A DNA stretch of 20,072 bases from a virus. The notes under the pieces are model-generated. The model saw nothing but the letters and a program-made list of their open reading frames with translations, was not told where the DNA came from and searched no databases. The position numbers and the translations under genes were made by a program. How positions within the stretch are numbered: position 1 is the stretch's first letter; each line of letters opens with the position of its first letter. Positions 15,883-20,072 of this stretch are shown piece after piece. The DNA is taken from positions 1 through 20,072 of IMG/VR virus record IMGVR_UViG_3300005664_000141; one strand, given 5' to 3'.

Positions 15883-16434
15883 CTAAAATGGTATCTCATC
15901 CCTTCCTATCGGCTTTAGCTTTGGCGCATCATCCGTGATGCCTCGGATTGCCTCGTTGCTTTGATTGTAAAGCACGCTCATGCGCTCTAAAGCTGCCGCT
16001 GCCTGCCCCAGGCTAAACGTGATCGGCGCATCAACTGGATTGCTGGCAACATGCTGGGCTGATTCCAAATCCGTTGCACAAAAGACATAATAAACCCCGC
16101 CTGGGCTTCTGACCTTCCGGCATTTTGCGCTATCTGGCACATACCCATTTTTGGTAGCTGACGCATCCATAGCACGCCAGCCCTTAATGCAGTTGTCCAC
16201 GTTCGTTGCTGTGGCGTCGTAGTCGTCGGCCTTAATGGCTTCGTCTAGCTTATCAAGCGCCCGCATAAACTTGCCGGCAAGTGTGGCATCAGCCAGTTGC
16301 CAAATTACATCAGTCCCCCATTTGGCCTCAATCTCATACGCCACCGCGTCCAGCCTGTAGACCAAAGCATCCAAAGGCGACAACGGCTTAGAAACAGTCC
16401 GTGAAACAATCTTACGCTTGTTGCCCTTTTGCAT
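15883..16434 (-). CDS. Unknown protein ending in an SSB-like C-terminal tip
   Basis: A 183-residue protein that I do not recognise. The N-terminus is basic (MQKGNKRKIVSRTVSK). The next part is helical (LDALVYRLDAVAYEIEAKWG, then LAGKFMRALDKLDEAIKADD). A compact region follows at about 95-120 with KCRKVRSPGGVYYVFCATDL. The last residues, GRDEIPF, closely match the D-D-I-P-F tip by which bacterial SSB recruits repair and replication partners. I chose ATG 16434 because GGAGGG (16442-16447) sits 7 bases upstream; a TTG 15 bases earlier overlaps that site. It follows the PrimPol-helicase after a structured 166-base segment. A role in DNA replication, by docking on SSB-binding proteins, is inference from the tip and the neighbours. 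Confidence 0.75.
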   Translation of the reverse strand: MQKGNKRKIVSRTVSKPLSPLDALVYRLDAVAYEIEAKWGTDVIWQLADATLAGKFMRALDKLDEAIKADDYDATATNVDNCIKGWRAMDASATKNGYVPDSAKCRKVRSPGGVYYVFCATDLESAQHVASNPVDAPITFSLGQAAAALERMSVLYNQSNEAIRGITDDAPKLKPIGRDEIPF

Positions 16435-16464
16435 GATTTTACCCTCCAAAAATAATCCGCCAAA

Positions 16465-16534
16465 CTACCCCTTGACAATTCCCCAATTCATGGGGTAGCG
16501 TCCGAGACGCTCCCCCTGATGAATTGGGATGAAT
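16465..16534. repeat. Nested inverted repeats in the gap after the PrimPol-helicase
   Basis: CCCAATTCAT (16482-16491) pairs perfectly with ATGAATTGGG (16519-16528). Inside, GGGG plus AGCGTC (16492-16502, one bulged T) pairs with GACGCT plus CCCC (16506-16515) around a CGA loop, leaving only CTG unpaired on one side. This makes a 47-base hairpin with about 20 base pairs. CTACCCC (16465-16471) can instead pair with GGGGTAG (16492-16498), so two folds compete. GATGAATT is also repeated partially at 16528-16535. No T-run follows on either strand, so it is not an ordinary terminator. It lies 35 bases before the ribosome-binding site of the 183-residue gene. Possible roles are a replication origin, an RNA leader, or an acquired REP/MITE-like palindrome. 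Confidence 0.75.
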
Positions 16535-16604
16535 TTATTGCGGAACGAGACGAAAAAAGCAGCGTCCTTCCAGCATCCCAAGCCAAGCATGAAACAAATT
16601 TCAC
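16488..16604 (-). CDS. Possible 38-residue ORF overlapping the PrimPol-helicase stop
   Basis: A 38-codon frame starts with GTG 16604 in a GTGA overlap with the PrimPol-helicase stop, with AAGGGG about 7 bases upstream, the same arrangement as real genes in this window. It begins MKFVSCLAWDAGRTLLFSS and ends inside the palindrome. The peptide has no known domain, and its 3' half is dictated by the hairpin sequence, so it may be accidental. Confidence 0.2.
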   Translation of the reverse strand: MKFVSCLAWDAGRTLLFSSRSAINSSQFIRGSVSDATP

Positions 16605-18634
16605 TCCCCAACCCCTTCAGGTTTAACAACAATCCAGACAACATCGCCTTCAATGGCGACATAGCCTTCATTGCGCAGCCGGCCTGCCACCTGTCCAAAG
16701 AGCGTGGCATTTTTGCCCGCATCGCCCAGACTTAGCCGCCGCTCAAAGCAAACATCTTTCCACAAATCCAGCTTCGTTGCTGGGCAGCCGTACCGTGTTA
16801 ATGGCTGTCTGGCGACTGCCTCATAGAGGCATTGCATGGCTTGGTAATCGCGGCCATTTAACCTTTTTTGGTTATTCGGCAAATTGTCCAGCCGTTTCAG
16901 TATCAGGCTATCCTCGCCAAAGCCGGTGTTAATTTTAACCATTTCAAACGCCATATCTTCGATTGGTTCAGCGTCCTTCTGTTCTTCCATTTTAACGATT
17001 AGATTGTTGTCCGTGCGCTTAACCAGGATGCAGGTATCCAGCCCGGCCAGCATGGCGCTACTGCCTCTCATGCCGCGTTCTTCGTCCTTGCCGGTATGGT
17101 GTACGCCAATGACTGCCGCGCCTGTGGCGTCCTTAATCAGGTCGCAACCAGCTATGAATTCACCAATGTCTGTGGCGCTGTTTTCATCCCCGCCCAGCAA
17201 TGCCCTGGCCACTGTGTCAATGATGATCAGGCTAAAATCTGACTTAATGGCGCTGATGGCCTTAAGTATCTCGGCCACATCCTCCGGCGCACGCATGTTA
17301 ACCCGCGTCACAAGCCCATAGAACGCTATTTCAGATTCCGGCTGGTTATGTGCCTTCCACGCCTTTAACCGCTTCCCAAGCCCGCCCAAGCCCTCCCCGA
17401 CGATATAAAGCACGTTGCCCCGCCTGACTTCGTGGCCATGCCACGGCAAGCCAGACGCAACGCAAAGCGCCATGTCCAGGGCGACGAAGCTTTTGCCCTT
17501 TTTCGGTGCGCCATAAATGATTCCGAATGACTTTTCAGGGAATACCCTATCAATGACCCAATTGGGCGGCTTTCGGCTGATGATGTTGTCAAAATCAACA
17601 AGGCTATACTTACTCGGCTTTTCTGGCGCTGGCTGCGCTGCCTCAATAATCTCGCCCGTTTCTGGGTCAAATGATTCGCCTGTTGCGGCAGCTTGTGGCG
17701 CTGTCCTGCCCTCTGCCGCCAGCTTGGCCGCCTTATAAGCTTCAATCTCTTGCTGGCTTGCCTCTCTGAAAGGCTCTGCCATGCCCTTAGCAAGCCCGCT
17801 GGCGATGGTTGCCATCGTCTCGCTACTCGGCAGCCCTGCCGCCAGTCCTGCCGCGTGTAGCGCGTTTATAGCGTCATTCTGGGCTAAGAAAACCGGAACA
17901 CAATGGCCAATCCTTAACGCGCTAATGTTAAGTTGATTATTTCGGCTGCCTTCGCCTGCGCCTCTGACGGCATCCAGGCATTCGGCTATCATCTTTTCTA
18001 CCCAGCGCCGTGAAACAATGCCGCCACTCGCGCTAAAGTTGTGCGCTATTGTTGGCATTTTGGCCAAGCTGTCCGGTTTTTCCGGTTTACTGGTCACAAA
18101 CTCAATCAGCCATTGCGGCGCTTGAGCCAGTGGCGTCTGGGACGGCCTGACCAGCCATTCATAGGGCAAGCCTGTGTCGGGGTGTAGGCTTGGCGCTAGG
18201 ACTACATAGCCGCCATTGCCGCGTGTTTCCAGCCCGCCTGCTTTGCCGCCTGGGGGTGCTGTGTGCTTAATCAGCTTGCCGGTGTTGCGTATTTCCACGC
18301 TGTCCGGCCAAGCCCAGAAATAATGCCTGCCATTGGCGGTTTTCTGCACTGGTGTTATTGGCAGTTCGCCATGTTTGGCAATGAGGGCTTCCAGGTCTTG
18401 CCGGCCATCTTCGCCGTCAACGTCCAGAATCCAACAGCCGGAATGCTGGCCAGCGGCTAAGCCAATATTGCAGTCCGGCTGGTTATCCCACCACTCGGAA
18501 ATCTTGATTAGTTCCTTGCTGGCGTCCTTGCAGCCATGTGCGGTCGCAGGAACCTTGCTGCGTGGCGCTAATGGGAAAACTGCCCAGCCAAGTACGGCGG
18601 CGTAATTAAGCGCAGTTTTCCCGTTGTTCGACAT
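16601..18634 (-). CDS. PrimPol-type primase fused to RepA/RecA-like helicase
   Basis: A 677-residue replication protein. Residues 1-165 are a bifunctional primase-polymerase (prim-pol) domain: ILDVDGEDG (69-77) supplies the metal-binding Asp pair, NGRHYFW (101-107) the conserved His, and GLETRGNGGYVVLAPS (134-149) the final motif. A linker of about 180 residues is partly Ala/Glu-rich. The C-terminal ATPase (about 345-585) has Walker A GAPKKGKS (375-382), Walker B SLIIIDTVA (468-476) and VIGVHHTGKDEERGMRGSSA (508-527), as in RepA/AAA_25 helicases. Residues 595-668 look like a winged helix. It should prime and unwind DNA at the phage fork. The start ATG 18634 has AGG 9 bases upstream. Confidence 0.92.
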   Translation of the reverse strand: MSNNGKTALNYAAVLGWAVFPLAPRSKVPATAHGCKDASKELIKISEWWDNQPDCNIGLAAGQHSGCWILDVDGEDGRQDLEALIAKHGELPITPVQKTANGRHYFWAWPDSVEIRNTGKLIKHTAPPGGKAGGLETRGNGGYVVLAPSLHPDTGLPYEWLVRPSQTPLAQAPQWLIEFVTSKPEKPDSLAKMPTIAHNFSASGGIVSRRWVEKMIAECLDAVRGAGEGSRNNQLNISALRIGHCVPVFLAQNDAINALHAAGLAAGLPSSETMATIASGLAKGMAEPFREASQQEIEAYKAAKLAAEGRTAPQAAATGESFDPETGEIIEAAQPAPEKPSKYSLVDFDNIISRKPPNWVIDRVFPEKSFGIIYGAPKKGKSFVALDMALCVASGLPWHGHEVRRGNVLYIVGEGLGGLGKRLKAWKAHNQPESEIAFYGLVTRVNMRAPEDVAEILKAISAIKSDFSLIIIDTVARALLGGDENSATDIGEFIAGCDLIKDATGAAVIGVHHTGKDEERGMRGSSAMLAGLDTCILVKRTDNNLIVKMEEQKDAEPIEDMAFEMVKINTGFGEDSLILKRLDNLPNNQKRLNGRDYQAMQCLYEAVARQPLTRYGCPATKLDLWKDVCFERRLSLGDAGKNATLFGQVAGRLRNEGYVAIEGDVVWIVVKPEGVGE

Positions 18635-18664
18635 GCGGTTTTGCCTGCTCGGTCTTGTTTGGGT

Positions 18665-18693
18665 AAAAAGGGGATAGCCTTTCAGCTATCCCC
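18665..18693 (-). terminator. Rho-independent terminator
   Basis: GGGGATAGC (18670-18678) and GCTATCCCC (18685-18693) form a perfect 9-base-pair stem with a six-base loop. In the direction of transcription it is followed by five T residues (18669-18665), the standard intrinsic-terminator layout. It starts 9 bases after the stop of the ssDNA-binding gene and lies 30 bases before the PrimPol-helicase start, so it should lower helicase expression relative to the upstream genes. Confidence 0.8.
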
Positions 18694-18701
18694 GCTCTTG
18701 G

Positions 18702-19307
18702 TTAGAACGCAATATCATCGTCCAATGCTGCGCTTGCCGTTTCTGCCGCTTTGGCAGCCTCGGCAATCTTCGCCTGCATTTCGTCAGGCCGGTCAACCCA
18801 AGCTGTGATTGACCACACCGGCACGCGGTAAGTCTTTGCGCCTTCTTTGGTCTGGCTTTCGATCTTCTTAACGCTCTTAATTTCTACCACCGGCAGCTTG
18901 CCAGCGTGCTTGGCCTTGTCGGCAAGGTAAGCATCATGCAGGGTATTCATTTCGGCAATAACGCATTTGGCGGTATGACTGAAAGCCGCTAGGCCAATTT
19001 GCTTGCCATAGACCTGCACCCGAAAGCCAAGCTTGTGTTCTGGCGATGGTTGCGCTGGCTTTGGCTGGCCGAGTTTCGCCATCTTGAAATCAACCCCGCC
19101 GGCAATGCGCACCCAGCCTTGCTCGGCGCTATCGAAGTCAAAGATAAGCTTTAACGGCAGTGCAACATCATCTTCCGACTTGTCCCAGCTTCCCTTATCG
19201 TTCTTCACGCTGCGCCTGATAGCCGCAACTCCGGCTGTTGCGCTCCACTTGAAAACCGGCAGAAAGTCACCGGCTGCGCTGCTGTCTGTATTGATGTCAA
19301 AAGCCAT
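18702..19307 (-). CDS. Putative ssDNA-binding protein with SSB-like tail
   Basis: A 201-residue protein likely to coat single-stranded DNA. The body (about 10-172) is beta-rich with several exposed aromatics (GDFLPVFKWSATAG, QGWVRIAGGVDFKM, YRVPVWSITAWVDRPDE), consistent with an OB-like fold. Residues 175-195 are an Ala/Glu/Lys helix or linker, and the chain ends LDDDIAF, close to the D-D-I-P-F tip of bacterial SSB. Neighbours agree: a RecE-like nuclease upstream and a PrimPol-helicase downstream. I chose ATG 19307 because AGGA lies about 6 bases upstream; an in-frame TTG at 19352 would add 15 residues without a good site. An alternative is a single-strand annealing protein. No RecT or Erf motif is visible. 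Confidence 0.7.
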   Translation of the reverse strand: MAFDINTDSSAAGDFLPVFKWSATAGVAAIRRSVKNDKGSWDKSEDDVALPLKLIFDFDSAEQGWVRIAGGVDFKMAKLGQPKPAQPSPEHKLGFRVQVYGKQIGLAAFSHTAKCVIAEMNTLHDAYLADKAKHAGKLPVVEIKSVKKIESQTKEGAKTYRVPVWSITAWVDRPDEMQAKIAEAAKAAETASAALDDDIAF

Positions 19308-19358
19308 TTTGTTTCCTACTCTCTCGATGATGGCTGCATTCAACGCCTGCAACCCTGG

Positions 19359-20072
19359 CTATTCTGGCATCACCAGAATGTCGTCCGGGCTTGTTGCCCT
19401 GAATCCGTAAGCCGGCAGCGCCAGCGGCGTTATGCCGCTTGGATAGCCGCGCCAGATGTTATCCCGCTTGCATTCTGCGTAGGTCTTAAGCGCCGCCCGA
19501 TACATGTTATAACCCTCAAGCTTTGCATTGGTATCCAGCGCATAAACCGCGCTTGCATATGGCGCTGATTTTTCAACTGCAATAAAGATAAAATCTTCAA
19601 AGTGGTAATCGTAATTAATGTACCCGTCCCGATACATCGCCTCTTGAATGTGATAGCCATAAGCCAGCACGGATTTAGCAAACATTCTTGCGCTGGCATC
19701 CAGCGTGGTCTTGAGGTCAACCATTAGATTTTTATCATGATTGATTAAGTCAGGCCGTGCCTTGCACTTAACGCCGGTTTCGCGGTCTTGCCAAAAGACG
19801 GATTCTTCGCGTGTAGTTTTTCCCTTTAGTAGTTCGGCAATGTCGTGGTTCTTTGCTATGGCGTCACGCGCTCTAAGCAATTCGTCATATTCGTCTGCCA
19901 CCATTAGCAATGCCTTGGCCGCTGCTGCCTCGGCTTGCGCATCTTTCCATTTATTACCGCGCCGATCATCAGGGCCGCGCACAACCGATGCTTCAAGCTT
20001 TTCTGGCTCAAGCACGGCAATATGAAATGCCGCGCCGAAGTCCATTGCCGGCGTTGCCGACTTGCTGCGATT
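19359..20072 (-). CDS. RecE-like PD-(D/E)XK exonuclease, 5' end outside window
   Basis: The frame is open to the right edge. An ATG at 20045 exists, but nine sense codons (NRSKSATPA) precede it, and together they read NRSKSATPAMDFGAAFH, the conserved early segment of this family, so the real start is beyond 20072. Counting from that Met, RPD (97-99), VDLKTT (109-114, the D-x-K of the nuclease core) and YHIQEAMYRDGY (131-142, with the Q-x-x-x-Y motif) are all intact. The family (exodeoxyribonuclease VIII / DUF3799-type) degrades one DNA strand to expose ssDNA for annealing. It lies next to a putative ssDNA-binding protein, 51 bases away. Likely part of phage recombination or concatemer processing. 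Confidence 0.88.
   Translation of the reverse strand, partial: NRSKSATPAMDFGAAFHIAVLEPEKLEASVVRGPDDRRGNKWKDAQAEAAAAKALLMVADEYDELLRARDAIAKNHDIAELLKGKTTREESVFWQDRETGVKCKARPDLINHDKNLMVDLKTTLDASARMFAKSVLAYGYHIQEAMYRDGYINYDYHFEDFIFIAVEKSAPYASAVYALDTNAKLEGYNMYRAALKTYAECKRDNIWRGYPSGITPLALPAYGFRATSPDDILVMPE

Noticed and set aside
16472-16500. Plus-strand TTGACA as a -35 box for a divergent promoter
   Set aside because: At 17 bases the -10 position reads GTAGCG, and there is no plus-strand gene to serve.
16465-16722. Minus-strand 85-codon frame across the end of the PrimPol-helicase gene and the palindrome
   Set aside because: Half lies out of frame inside the helicase winged-helix coding region, no ribosome-binding site at its ATG, and its end is dictated by the hairpin sequence.
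16884-17321. Plus-strand frame of 145 codons
   Set aside because: Antisense to the helicase domain; Ser/Ile/Leu-rich shadow of the conserved ATPase coding sequence.
19359-20045. ATG at 20045 as the true start of the RecE-like nuclease
   Set aside because: Nine upstream sense codons continue the family's conserved early segment, so the ATG is internal and the gene runs past the window edge.

Overview
This window is part of a tailed-bacteriophage genome (or prophage) with a short-tail (podovirus-type) virion. Every gene I can support lies on the minus strand, so transcription and the logical gene order run from high to low coordinates. Genes are packed tightly: many stops and starts overlap as ATGA, GTGA, TGATG or TAATG, and no gap is longer than about 170 bases. 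I see no tRNA, CRISPR array, insertion sequence, integrase, lysis gene or repressor. Stop codons TAA, TAG and TGA are all used normally. Protein style and gene order suggest a virus of a proteobacterium, broadly like epsilon15/BPP-1/BcepC6B-type podoviruses, but that is inference from memory of the families and no host can be fixed.

Right end (about 15.9-20.1 kb), replication/recombination module: a RecE-like PD-(D/E)XK nuclease cut off by the window edge, a putative ssDNA-binding protein with an SSB-like acidic tail, a hairpin terminator, a PrimPol-helicase fusion, a structured intergenic segment with a 47-base near-palindrome, and a protein of unknown function that also ends in an SSB-like tip.

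Middle (about 8-15.8 kb), packaging and head module: small terminase candidate, large terminase, portal, a 100-residue conserved-looking unknown, scaffold, major capsid protein, a likely decoration/head protein, a hairpin, a 193-residue unknown, and the head-tail adaptor.

Left end (1 to about 8 kb), tail and ejection module: tail nozzle/tubular protein, a GNAT acetyltransferase, three large internal-virion (DNA ejection) candidates, the first with a C-terminal S74-type chaperone domain, the tail fiber, and a small structural protein cut off by the left edge.

Together the genes copy and recombine phage DNA, package it into a portal-containing capsid, and build a short tail with ejection proteins and a fiber. 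No clearly novel anti-defence or mobile system is visible. The most distinctive signals are the palindromic segment at 16465-16534, the two SSB-tip proteins on either side of the PrimPol-helicase, the S74 domain on an internal protein rather than the fiber, and the in-frame one-codon junction between the two terminase genes.
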